NCBI GenBank assembly: GCA_023416335.1
Contig: JAEZHY010000293.1
Coordinates: forward strand, 3,896 to 67,895
DNA from: Pseudomonadota bacterium
GTDB taxonomy: Bacteria > Desulfobacterota > Syntrophobacteria > Syntrophobacterales > Syntrophobacteraceae
Reading direction: 5' to 3'
DNA length: 64,000 bases
The notes beneath the pieces are model-generated. The model made no database searches, was not told the origin of the DNA, and saw only the letters and a program-made list of their open reading frames with translations. This document shows, one piece after another, positions 24,178-32,696 of the stretch; within the stretch, counting starts at the first letter, position 1, and every line of letters starts with the position of its first letter. Position numbers and translations under genes: made by a program.

Positions 24178-26925
24178 TCAGGCAGCCGGCGCGGGGGTCG
24201 AGCCCATCAGTTTGCGCATTTTTTTGCGGCGCGACTGAATGTAACAGATCACCGCTATTATCCCGGCTCCGACAAGCGAGGAAGGAACGCCGGGGATAAA
24301 GAAGAGCAGCGCTCCGAAAAGTGCTCCGAACTTCTCCGGTATGGTGCACCTGTCCACAAGGTATCCACGCCACGCCCCACCCATTGCTGTAACACCTGCG
24401 AAGGTGAAGACGACGACCTCGATCCAGCTCCACCAGGGAAAGGAAGCATCCGGCGTCAGCAGCCAGGGCATCAGGAGCATGATCGGGCTGTAGATCCAGA
24501 CGAAGGGCACGACGAACTTGGCCGAGGAGAGACTGGTCGCGATCACGCCGGTCTTAAATGGTTCGCTCCCGGCGAGTCCGGCCCCCGCAAAGGCTGCCAG
24601 GGCCACCGGTGGCGTCACGTCAGCCAGGATCGCGTAGAAGAAGACGAACATGTGCGAAAGAAGCGGATGGACCCCGTATTTGAGCAGGGCCGGAGCTGCG
24701 ATAACAGCGGCAACGATGTACTGTGCCGTGGTCGGAAGCCCCATCCCGAGTATGAAACACGCGAACGCGGTGAAGATCAGGATGAAAAAGAGGATGGTCC
24801 CGTCCACCGGCAGCAGGTGAAAGACATCGAGATTTGCCACGATTCCGGCAGTGAACTGGGCCATCTGGATCGTCAGGCTGCCGAACTTGAGCCCCAGGCC
24901 GGTAAGCATCGTCATGCCGATTATGATGCCGACCGAAGCGACCGCTGCGCCGATGGAAAGCGCATTCAGGGTACCTTTTTCGAGGGCGTCGAGGATCATC
25001 GGCACCCGCATCTTGCTTTCCTTGTAGGTACAGCCGATGGCTACTATCGCCAGATTGGCGTAGAAGGCCATGAGGAAAGGCCTGATTCCGAGCGCTCCCA
25101 GTCCCACCAGGATTGCAAGCGGGATCAAACCGAGCATCCAGTCCTTCTGCGGCGAGTGCTTGTAGCTGACCGCCAGGCCGGCAACAAGGAGTGCAAACCA
25201 GACTGCGGAGAAATACCAGTCGCCGGCAAACGGCGTGAAATTCACGCAAATGCAGGGCAGACTGAGGAATATTGTCACCAGGAAGATCCGGGTTTTCGAA
25301 TGCATCTGCCCGAGGCTGGTGGAGAGTATGATCGCCCAGAAGGCGGCCATGAATGGGGTATATCCTGAGATCAACAGGAACATGATCACCAGCAGAGGAA
25401 GAACGAGAATGCCCCGCTCGCGCAAAATATCCTTTACCTTGGGCAGCATCTCTTTGGGCAGACCGGACATGCCATTCTTGACTGCTTCAAAATGCACCAT
25501 CGTGGCGACTGCGTAAAAATGGAGTATGGCGGGAACAGCCGCTGCCAGGCAGATTTTCAGATAGGGAATACCAAGCCATTCAGCCATGATGAATGCCGCA
25601 GCGCCCATGACCGGAGGCATGATCTGGCCTCCCGTGGAGGCCGAAGCTTCGACCGCGCCGGCAAATTCCGGCCGGTATCCGATTTTCTTCATCATCGGGA
25701 TCGTAAAGGACCCGATCGTTACGCAATTGGCCACCGAACTGCCGCTGATCATTCCGAAGAAACCGCTGGCGATGATCGATACTTTCGCGGGGCCGCCCGG
25801 GGAACCGCCAGCCACTGCCATGGCCAGATCGATGAAGAACTTGCCGAGGCCCGTGTGGGCGATGAAGAGTCCAAAAAGGACGAAATGGAAGACGAAGGTT
25901 GCGCACACACCCAGCGGAATTCCGTAGATGCCTTCCGTTCCGGCGTACATGTGTTCGATAACGCGTCCAACGGTATAGCCGCGATGAGCCAGGAACTCCA
26001 GTACCGGAATATCGACCAGGTAGGGACCGACATAGCAGTAGATGAGCGAGACGAAGGCTATCATGGTGAGGGGAACGCCCGCGCTGCGACGGGTCCCTTC
26101 GAGGACCAGCGCTATTGCGAAGACTCCAACCAGGTAGTCGGGTTCGTTGGCCATACCGCCACGCAGGATGAACTGATCGAAGTCAACGATGATGTAGGAC
26201 GAAACCGCGAATGCAATGAGCGCCATGACGATATCGAAGTAGGGGATCAGGAGTCTGTCCAGCTTAAAGTTGGACGGTCCCCGCAGGCACCACCTGAGGG
26301 AGTTGACCCCCTGCCAGACAAAAACCAGTGTGACCGTGCCGAATGTTGCAGCGCCCCAGATGATCAGGGGCCATCCGGAGGTTTTCATCACGCGTCCCAG
26401 TTCGGGAATGACCTGCCCCAGCAGGTACCCGACCATGGCGAGTCCAAGCAGACAGATTCCAAGATCGATCGGGGGCATGATTTTCGACGGAAGATAGACT
26501 CTCTCTTTGAAGTAGAAGAGGCAGGACGCGAGGATGATGCTTGTCAGGAAGTATTGCAGACCCGAAAACTCGAGTACGTTTCCGATCATCATCGAAAACA
26601 GGCTGCCGCCCAGGATGCCGTATAAAATGCTGTGGACGATCGACTTCCGCCTCGGCGGTTCCCTCCTTCGTATGCTGTAACAGACGAATATGAGGCAGAG
26701 TACGAACGTAAGGTGGAATGCTCGATGCTCGTATTCCTGCAGGACCCCAAAGCCTGCCGTATAGATGTGGAACAGTGAGAGAATCGTGCAAAGGGCAATT
26801 GCCACCTTTTCGGCCAGGGCACTGAGGGGCCGGAACCGCGATTCCGGTTCCAACTCGGCGATGAGTTCTTCCTGACGCTTGGCATCCATTACTTCGTCTT
26901 CGTTGAGGATCTCTTTTTTCTCCAT
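24178..26925 (-). CDS. TRAP transporter fused 4TM/12TM permease (TAXI system)
   Basis: This membrane protein of 915 residues joins the small and large TRAP permease subunits, as usual for TAXI-type systems. Many hydrophobic segments are visible. Motifs of the large subunit include GGQIMPPVMGAAAFIMAEWLGIPY, GLGLKFG and GMGLPTTAQYI. It uses an ion gradient to take up a solute delivered by a TAXI binding protein. ATG 26925 has GGGGA at ideal spacing; ATG 26931 is too close. It starts two bases after the stop of the DUF1850 gene. The binding protein that should precede this pair survives only as a fragment (27578-27664); an intact one lies at 33939. Confidence 0.92.
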   Translation of the reverse strand: MEKKEILNEDEVMDAKRQEELIAELEPESRFRPLSALAEKVAIALCTILSLFHIYTAGFGVLQEYEHRAFHLTFVLCLIFVCYSIRRREPPRRKSIVHSILYGILGGSLFSMMIGNVLEFSGLQYFLTSIILASCLFYFKERVYLPSKIMPPIDLGICLLGLAMVGYLLGQVIPELGRVMKTSGWPLIIWGAATFGTVTLVFVWQGVNSLRWCLRGPSNFKLDRLLIPYFDIVMALIAFAVSSYIIVDFDQFILRGGMANEPDYLVGVFAIALVLEGTRRSAGVPLTMIAFVSLIYCYVGPYLVDIPVLEFLAHRGYTVGRVIEHMYAGTEGIYGIPLGVCATFVFHFVLFGLFIAHTGLGKFFIDLAMAVAGGSPGGPAKVSIIASGFFGMISGSSVANCVTIGSFTIPMMKKIGYRPEFAGAVEASASTGGQIMPPVMGAAAFIMAEWLGIPYLKICLAAAVPAILHFYAVATMVHFEAVKNGMSGLPKEMLPKVKDILRERGILVLPLLVIMFLLISGYTPFMAAFWAIILSTSLGQMHSKTRIFLVTIFLSLPCICVNFTPFAGDWYFSAVWFALLVAGLAVSYKHSPQKDWMLGLIPLAILVGLGALGIRPFLMAFYANLAIVAIGCTYKESKMRVPMILDALEKGTLNALSIGAAVASVGIIIGMTMLTGLGLKFGSLTIQMAQFTAGIVANLDVFHLLPVDGTILFFILIFTAFACFILGMGLPTTAQYIVAAVIAAPALLKYGVHPLLSHMFVFFYAILADVTPPVALAAFAGAGLAGSEPFKTGVIATSLSSAKFVVPFVWIYSPIMLLMPWLLTPDASFPWWSWIEVVVFTFAGVTAMGGAWRGYLVDRCTIPEKFGALFGALLFFIPGVPSSLVGAGIIAVICYIQSRRKKMRKLMGSTPAPAA

Positions 26926-26927
26926 GA

Positions 26928-27437
26928 TCATTCCCCGTAAAGATTCATAGCCTGAAAAACGCAGAGAAGCGGACTCGTGTTTCTAATGCGCATATCTACA
27001 ACGCAGTCGCCGAGCTTCTGCGCCAAATTAAGCGTCAGGGTGTTATTGAATGTTAAAGTATTGTCGTAGGCCCGCTCGATTCTAAGCTGCAGGTACGGGA
27101 TCGACCGGTGCATGCCGGAGATGCTGCCGTAACCGTCGGGCAACAGAGTGTACTTCTCGTTGCCTACTGCATGGGAAGGCAACCCGTAATCCGAATCCGG
27201 AAAAACGGTCTTGCTTTGAACTATTTCGTAATGATCACCGACAACATAGAAGTCCCATACCGGTTTATGCTTTACCGAATGAGTATAGCAAAGCGTAAAC
27301 GTATCACCGGGGGAGACCGGATGAATGAAAATCTGATGCCCCGATCGTGCATCGCGCAAGGCCAGAACATGAAACGGCCACCCCAATGAAAGCAGCAAAA
27401 GGAGCCCGATTCCTGCAGCTATCCAGACCCTGGGCAT
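26928..27437 (-). CDS. DUF1850 protein associated with TAXI-TRAP transport
   Basis: This 169-residue protein has an N-terminal membrane anchor or signal (residues 5-25). The DUF1850 hallmark FTLCYTHSVKHKPVWDFYVV follows at 47-66. The family is found almost only between TAXI binding proteins and fused TRAP permeases, and its role is unknown. Start ATG 27437 follows AAAGGCGGATTCC. Its 3' end abuts the permease start, so both are co-translated. Confidence 0.85.
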   Translation of the reverse strand: MPRVWIAAGIGLLLLLSLGWPFHVLALRDARSGHQIFIHPVSPGDTFTLCYTHSVKHKPVWDFYVVGDHYEIVQSKTVFPDSDYGLPSHAVGNEKYTLLPDGYGSISGMHRSIPYLQLRIERAYDNTLTFNNTLTLNLAQKLGDCVVDMRIRNTSPLLCVFQAMNLYGE

Positions 27438-27577
27438 TGTATGGAATCCGCCTTTTGCCGGACTGCGCCGGACGGGTGGTCCAAAGGCCGAACCCGGCGC
27501 GGTCGTGTTTATGCTGTCGTTTTTTCGTATACCCATTCTCGGATAAAACCAAAGTAAAGGGATATAATGGAAAAAAT

Positions 27578-27664
27578 CTACTCCTTCATAAGACCTTCCT
27601 TGTAGAACTTCTCCGCGCCCGGGTGCAGCGGAATCGTTACCAAAGCAGTTCTCCAAAGAGCCTC
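27578..27664 (-). pseudogene. C-terminal remnant of a TAXI binding-protein gene
   Basis: The minus strand encodes VTIPLHPGAEKFYKEGLMKE followed by a stop. It aligns with the end of the intact TAXI protein at 33939 (VTIPLHPGAEKYYKEVGLIK); the DNA of the two also matches closely. Upstream codons stop at 27665-27667 and sucD begins at 27683, so only about 28 codons remain. It occupies exactly the position where the TAXI gene of a TAXI-DUF1850-TRAP operon belongs. Confidence 0.85.
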
Positions 27665-27682
27665 TCATTACGTACACCGAGT

Positions 27683-28540
27683 CTATACAAGCGCGTAGAT
27701 CTCTTCCAAAGTCCGGGCGACCCTGACTCCTGCGCCGGACAGGAATTCGTATTTCGAAGCCGCCGTTCCGAACCCCCCGGATACAATCGCTCCGGCATGT
27801 CCCATTCGCTTTTCCGCGGGGGCGTTTGCGCCGGCAATGAACGCTATAACCGGCTTCGGATAGCTGGTTTCCTTTATGTACCTGGCAGCGGTTTCCTCGC
27901 CCGCGCCGCCGATCTCCCCGATCATGACGACCTTCTCGGTCATATCGTCCTCGCGGAAGAGTTTGAGCACATCGATAAAATCCAGTCCTTTCACGGCGTC
28001 GCCTCCGATGCACACACAGGTCGACTGGCCCCGGTTTCTGTAGCCCAGGTTCGAGGAGACCTCGTGCGTCAGGGTGCCGCTGCGGGAAATGATTCCGATA
28101 TTTCCTTCCTTGTAGAGGAACCCGGGCATAATGCCGACCTTCGTACGCCCGGGGCTGATCACGCCGATCGTATTGGGTCCCACCACACGCACGCCCTGTT
28201 CGGCTGCACGCTTCTGAATTTTGAGCGAATCGTGGAACGGGACGAACTCCGTTATGATTACAACCAGGGGAATGGAATAGTCGATTGCCTCTATTGCGGC
28301 ATCCAGGACGCCTGCGGGCGGCACCAGGATCATGCTCGCGTCCACGGGCGTATCCTTGAGCACTTCCGCGACCGTATCGTAGACCGGGACTCCCGCGACA
28401 GTCTGCCCGCCCTTGCCCGGAGTGGTCCCCGCAACCACTTTCGTTCCGTATTCGAGCGCCCTGGCTGCGTGATATGCGCCCTGTTTCCCGGTAATCCCCT
28501 GAATTATGACCTTCGTCTCTTTATCTATCAAAATGGACAT
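27683..28540 (-). CDS. sucD: succinyl-CoA synthetase alpha subunit
   Basis: This 285-residue subunit has the CoA-binding motif QGITGKQGAYHA at the N-terminus and the phosphorylated His in MGHAGAIVSGG near residue 244. With SucC it interconverts succinyl-CoA and succinate with formation or use of ATP/GTP. The start follows GGAGATAATACGAC. It lies 6 bases after sucC and is last in the kor-suc operon. Confidence 0.95.
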   Translation of the reverse strand: MSILIDKETKVIIQGITGKQGAYHAARALEYGTKVVAGTTPGKGGQTVAGVPVYDTVAEVLKDTPVDASMILVPPAGVLDAAIEAIDYSIPLVVIITEFVPFHDSLKIQKRAAEQGVRVVGPNTIGVISPGRTKVGIMPGFLYKEGNIGIISRSGTLTHEVSSNLGYRNRGQSTCVCIGGDAVKGLDFIDVLKLFREDDMTEKVVMIGEIGGAGEETAARYIKETSYPKPVIAFIAGANAPAEKRMGHAGAIVSGGFGTAASKYEFLSGAGVRVARTLEEIYALV

Positions 28541-28546
28541 GTCGTA

Positions 28547-29695
28547 TTATCTCCGGCCTACCGCGGCCATCAGCATGGAAACCGCTTCTTCCGTGGTTCC
28601 GTATTTCACGATAGGAATACCGATTTTTTCGAGTATCTCCCAACCCTCGTCCTGGGAGTGGCCGCGCATCTTCACAACGATGGGTATCCGGGGTGAATCG
28701 GCGTGAACCACATCGGCGATCCCGTTCGCCATGACCTCGCAGTTGTTGATGCCTCCGAATACGTTCATCAGCACGCCTTCAACGCCTGGTGTCTTCAGGA
28801 CCATTCTCAGCGCCGCCGCAGTCTTTTCCCGCGATACTCCGCCGCCCAGGTCCATGAAATTCGCCGGCTTGCCCCCCGCCGCGGCCACCATATCCATGCT
28901 GGCCATGCAGAGACCGGCCCCGCCGGCTATCACGCCGATGTTCCCGCTGCCAAGGCGCACGTATGCGAGCCCCTGGCTCATCGCGTCTGCCTCGTAGGGA
29001 TCGCTCTTTACCTCTTCGTCTCCCGCCCTCAGGGATGGATCGCGGCGGAAGGCCGCCGAGTCGTCCAGTTCCATCTTGGAGTCCGCGGCATAGACCCTGC
29101 CGTTCCCGTCAATTACCAGCGGGTTTATCTCGGCCGTTAGCGCGTCGTGATGAAAATAGCAGGCTACCAGTTTCCGAATGGTTTCGGCTACGGCCCGAAG
29201 GGCAGGGCCGTCGAGTCCCGCCTGCTTGCAGAGATTCAGAATATGGTGAATTTCCGGAGGATGATACGGGTCGAGCGGGAGTCTCCCCAGAGCGCCGTCC
29301 GGATCTGAGGCACTGCTTTCTATGTCCACGCCTCCGAGGCACGAAAAAAGAAGTACGGGCCCGTTTACGGCGTGATCGAAGGTGATGCCCGCGTACAATT
29401 CCCGCCGGATTTCGAGCTTCTTTTCGACAAGCAACGTGGTTATGGTTTCCTCGCCGACCTTCGCGCCCAGGAGTTCGCGCGCGATAGCTTCCGCTTCTTC
29501 AGAGTTCTGCGCGAAGCGCACGAGCCCGGATTTGCCTCTTCCGCCCCGTTGCAACTGGGCTTTGACAACCACCGGACATCCAATCCTTCCGGCAGCCGCG
29601 CCGATTTCCGACACATCCCCCACCGGCTCCCCATTGGGAACGGCAATGCCCATACGCCGGAATACATCTTTTCCTTCAAACTCGTAGAGCTTCAT
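28547..29695 (-). CDS. sucC: succinyl-CoA synthetase beta subunit
   Basis: This 382-residue protein has the ATP-grasp N-terminal region (VVVKAQLQRGGRGKSGLVRF) and the C-terminal ligase domain (FMDLGGGVSREK, GVLMNVFGGINNCEVMA). It is the nucleotide- and succinate-binding partner of SucD. It lies 17 bases after korC, showing that succinyl-CoA made by the oxidoreductase is passed to this enzyme. The ribosome site AGGGGAT precedes ATG 29695. Confidence 0.95.
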   Translation of the reverse strand: MKLYEFEGKDVFRRMGIAVPNGEPVGDVSEIGAAAGRIGCPVVVKAQLQRGGRGKSGLVRFAQNSEEAEAIARELLGAKVGEETITTLLVEKKLEIRRELYAGITFDHAVNGPVLLFSCLGGVDIESSASDPDGALGRLPLDPYHPPEIHHILNLCKQAGLDGPALRAVAETIRKLVACYFHHDALTAEINPLVIDGNGRVYAADSKMELDDSAAFRRDPSLRAGDEEVKSDPYEADAMSQGLAYVRLGSGNIGVIAGGAGLCMASMDMVAAAGGKPANFMDLGGGVSREKTAAALRMVLKTPGVEGVLMNVFGGINNCEVMANGIADVVHADSPRIPIVVKMRGHSQDEGWEILEKIGIPIVKYGTTEEAVSMLMAAVGRR

Positions 29696-29712
29696 TTCTA
29701 TATTATCCCCTG

Positions 29713-30264
29713 TCAGGCGGATTTCCGGGCCGCTTCGGCCAGTTCGAAGCCGCGTCTCAAAGCTGCCCGGTTCACGTCAAGCGTCTTGGGCGGCACATTG
29801 CCGTCCAGGGCCAGGAGCAGGCTGTCCAGAGCAACCGGGGCAACCGCGCCCGAAAGAGCGCCAAGCATGATGATGTTGGCGAAAAGCGCTCGTCCGAATT
29901 CCTCTTCGGCGATCCGGGTCGCGGGCACCGCCACTTTATGAAGGAATTCCGGAGAAACGCTGCCGATCAGCGTCGGATCGTAGATGACCACGGTCCGGTC
30001 CGGCGTCGCGAGGTCTTTGTACTTGTCCAGGGCCGGCTGGGACATCACCACCAGGGCGTCTATCTTCCTCGTCTTGATGTAGTCGATTTCCGAGTCGCTG
30101 ATCACCACCTCGGATTTGCAGGCGCCGCCGCGAGCCTCGGGACCGTAGCTCTGAGTCTGGGCCACTTCACGGTCCTCGTAAATCCCCGCTGCCTGCGCGA
30201 GCAGCAGCGCCGCCTTTATGATCCCCTGACCGCCAAAGCCGGCAAACATTATCTCACTTCTCAT
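29713..30264 (-). CDS. korC: 2-oxoglutarate:ferredoxin oxidoreductase gamma subunit
   Basis: This 183-residue subunit starts MFAGFGGQGII.AALLLAQAAG, the usual N-terminus of gamma subunits of 2-oxoacid:ferredoxin oxidoreductases, and contains QSYGPEARGGACKSEV. It overlaps the end of the ferredoxin subunit gene by 11 bases and has GGAGGT before its start. Confidence 0.9.
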   Translation of the reverse strand: MRSEIMFAGFGGQGIIKAALLLAQAAGIYEDREVAQTQSYGPEARGGACKSEVVISDSEIDYIKTRKIDALVVMSQPALDKYKDLATPDRTVVIYDPTLIGSVSPEFLHKVAVPATRIAEEEFGRALFANIIMLGALSGAVAPVALDSLLLALDGNVPPKTLDVNRAALRRGFELAEAARKSA

Positions 30265-30493
30265 TTTCAGCGACCTCCACGGTAATGGCCATGTCGGGGC
30301 AGATCATCTCGCACAGGAGGCAGTGACTGCATTTCTCGACGGAGACGGCCTGGGGCAAGAGGCTCCCTTTGGCACTGCGCTCGTGGGAAACTTCGAGCAC
30401 CTTCTGCGGGCACTGATCGACGCACAGGAGGCACCCCTTGCATGCCTTCGGGTCGATATCTATCGCCTTTGTTTTCTTAAGAGTATCTTTCAT
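30254..30493 (-). CDS. korD: 2-oxoglutarate:ferredoxin oxidoreductase delta (ferredoxin-like) subunit
   Basis: This 79-residue subunit carries two 4Fe-4S motifs, CKGCLLCVDQCP and CSHCLLCEMICP. It passes electrons from the catalytic subunits to ferredoxin. Start ATG 30493 overlaps the korB stop (ATGA). Gene order A-B-D-C is a common variant. Confidence 0.93.
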   Translation of the reverse strand: MKDTLKKTKAIDIDPKACKGCLLCVDQCPQKVLEVSHERSAKGSLLPQAVSVEKCSHCLLCEMICPDMAITVEVAENEK

Positions 30494-31305
30494 GCTGTCG
30501 CAGCCCTCCTGACGCGCTCCAGGTTTTCCACGAATTCCGGACGCCCTTCGCAGCTGTGAAGAACCCCCGTTACGATTTTGCCCTCCAGTTGCTCGGGCGA
30601 GAGTTTTTCCGAGGCTTTCAAGGTAACCGAGCGGCTCTTGATCATGCGCAGGTATTCGGCCGGCTGAGTCATGGAATAGATGTACCGGCCTGCCTGGGTC
30701 GGGCATTGGGAAATAACCTGTACGAATGAGAATCCCTTGTGCTGCATTGCTGCTTCGATTCCGGCTATCAATGCCTTCGGCTGGGCGGTGGTGTAGCGGG
30801 CAATGTATGTGGCGCCCGCGCCTCTGACCAGGCCGCATACATCGAACGAAGGTTCGGGATTGCCGTAGGGGGTCGTCTGGGTCCGCGCGTCGCTCGGGGT
30901 TGTCGGGGCCACCTGGCCTCCGGTCATCCCGTAGATAGCGTTGTCCAGCATGATGACGGTCATGTCGATATTGCGCCGCGCCGCATGAATGAGATGATTT
31001 CCGCCGATTCCGACACAGTCGCCGTCACCGGAAAAGACCACCACGGAGAGCTCCGGTTTGGCCATCTTCATGCCCGTTGCAACGGCCAGGGCGCGCCCAT
31101 GCAGGGTGTGAATCACGTCGGCGTTGACAAAAACCGGTACCCAGGCGGAGCAGCCGATCCCGGAAACGAGGCCCAGCCGGTCGAGGCAGTCGAGATTGTC
31201 GATTACCCTCAGGAATGCATTGAGCACTGTTCCGTGCCCGCAGCCGGGACAGAAGATAGTCGGAAGCGCACTTTTGCGCAGGTATTTTTCGCCCAGAGGA
31301 TGCAT
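30490..31305 (-). CDS. korB: 2-oxoglutarate:ferredoxin oxidoreductase beta subunit
   Basis: This 271-residue thiamine-diphosphate subunit has FCPGCGHGTV near the N-terminus, GCSAWVPVFV, and the ThDP/Mg motif GDGDCVGIGGNHLIHAARRN, followed by NAIYGMTGGQVAPTTP. Cys residues in CPGCG bind the third iron-sulfur cluster with other family cysteines. It has GAGGAGATAA before ATG 31305 and lies 22 bases after korA. Confidence 0.93.
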   Translation of the reverse strand: MHPLGEKYLRKSALPTIFCPGCGHGTVLNAFLRVIDNLDCLDRLGLVSGIGCSAWVPVFVNADVIHTLHGRALAVATGMKMAKPELSVVVFSGDGDCVGIGGNHLIHAARRNIDMTVIMLDNAIYGMTGGQVAPTTPSDARTQTTPYGNPEPSFDVCGLVRGAGATYIARYTTAQPKALIAGIEAAMQHKGFSFVQVISQCPTQAGRYIYSMTQPAEYLRMIKSRSVTLKASEKLSPEQLEGKIVTGVLHSCEGRPEFVENLERVRRAATA

Positions 31306-31327
31306 GGCGTATTATCTCCTCAATTGT

Positions 31328-32464
31328 TTAAAGCGCCCGGCGGACGGCTTCGTATATTTCTTCCGGCGTATGCAGGTTGCCTCCCACCTTGGGCAGCGAT
31401 ACCACCTCGATATCGCAGTATCTTTCCAGCTCACGATTGAGCTTTCCCATGTTCATTTCCGGCACGACGATCCGGCGAATTCCGGGGAGCAACGCTTGGA
31501 AAGCCTTCACAGGGAAGGGCCACAAAATCCGGGGCTGGAAGAACCCGACCTTGAGCCCGTCGGCATTTGCTTCCCTCACCGCCGAATATGCGGACCTTGC
31601 CACCGAACCGTAAGCGGCGACAAGCACCTCCGCTGAATCCGTGAAAGCGGTCCGGACATCGACGAGGTCGTCTGCGTGGTTCGTGATCTTGTCGCACAGA
31701 CGTTTTACGAGCGCTCCGCTGATCCTGGGATCGGCCCCCCTGCGGTTTCCGGCTTCGTCGTGAAGCTGGCCGTCCACCAAAAGCCTGTAGCCCTGGCCGA
31801 AGGCGGGCATCCCGTCGAGCAGGCCGGAGGGCAGAGGCCGATAGGGAAGGTATTCGCCCTTCGGGGTCGCTGGCTGGCGGCGCTCGGTCACTTCGATCTC
31901 GGCGGGGATTCGCAATCTTTCCCTGGTGTGTCCGACGATCTCGTCGGACATCACGAAAACCGGATTACGGAATTTTTCGGCGAGATTGAACGCCTTTACG
32001 GTGAGTTCATAGCATTCCTGTACAGATGAAGGGCACAGGGCGATGACTTCGTAGTCGCCGTGTGATCCGTACCTTGCCTGCATGATATCCTGCTGGGAGG
32101 AACCCGTAGGTTGACCAGTGGATGGCCCGCCCCGCATCACATCGATAATGACGCAGGGGGTTTCGGTTTCGACCGCGTAGCCGATTCCTTCCTGCATGAG
32201 CGAAAACCCGGGCCCCGATGTTGCGGTGCATGCTTTCACCCCGCCCCAGACCGCGCCTATCACTGCGCCGATCGAGCCGATTTCATCTTCCATCTGTACG
32301 AAACCGCCGTTGCAGCGCGGCATCTCCGCCGCCATGAGTTCGGCGATTTCCGAAGCCGGCGTTATGGGGTAGCCCGCAAAGAACCGGCATCCGGCGCGGA
32401 TTGCCCCTCGTACACAGGCCTCGTTGCCCTGTGCTATCAGAACCTGTTCTTTATTCAAATCCAC
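31328..32464 (-). CDS. korA: 2-oxoglutarate:ferredoxin oxidoreductase alpha subunit
   Basis: This subunit of about 378 residues carries the family motifs GYPITPASEI, VQMEDEIGSIGAVIGAVWGG, TATSGPGFSLMQEG and GGPSTGQPTGSSQQD. With KorB it decarboxylates 2-oxoglutarate to succinyl-CoA and CO2 while reducing ferredoxin; in reductive mode it fixes CO2. No ATG is near the start. GTG 32464 is only one base from AGGAGA, whereas TTG 32458 is seven bases from AGGAG, so translation may begin with TTG. It is the first gene of a tight korABDC-sucCD operon. Confidence 0.92.
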   Translation of the reverse strand: MDLNKEQVLIAQGNEACVRGAIRAGCRFFAGYPITPASEIAELMAAEMPRCNGGFVQMEDEIGSIGAVIGAVWGGVKACTATSGPGFSLMQEGIGYAVETETPCVIIDVMRGGPSTGQPTGSSQQDIMQARYGSHGDYEVIALCPSSVQECYELTVKAFNLAEKFRNPVFVMSDEIVGHTRERLRIPAEIEVTERRQPATPKGEYLPYRPLPSGLLDGMPAFGQGYRLLVDGQLHDEAGNRRGADPRISGALVKRLCDKITNHADDLVDVRTAFTDSAEVLVAAYGSVARSAYSAVREANADGLKVGFFQPRILWPFPVKAFQALLPGIRRIVVPEMNMGKLNRELERYCDIEVVSLPKVGGNLHTPEEIYEAVRRAL

Positions 32465-32637
32465 TCTCCTTTTGAAAATAGTGAGCCGTGAACACCAGTA
32501 AGCAGTGAAAAGTGAACTGAGAATACATCCTCTGATTTCCTAACTCCAGCTTGGCCCCCCATTTCGGGAATCATTTCCAGGATCGATGATGGGGCACCCA
32601 TCTGTCCACCCGGCCCTTATGTTTTATCAGTTCACAG

Positions 32638-32690
32638 TTTTATCGTGCCCACCGCCCGTCCTTGGGAACCCCGTCCAGCCAGTAAGCCTT
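32638..32690. repeat. mixed fragment of repeat families A and C
   Basis: tttatcgtgcccaccgcccgtcc (family A core) runs directly into cttgggaaccccgtcc (family C). A gttcactg-rich stretch follows at 32693-32718 and encodes the last residues of the aminotransferase. It fills most of the gap between korA and the aminotransferase. Confidence 0.6.
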
Positions 32691-32696
32691 GTCAGT

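Noticed and set aside
27347..28696. 449-codon plus-strand frame across sucD
   Set aside because: Complementary to sucD and part of sucC, whose motifs are unambiguous.
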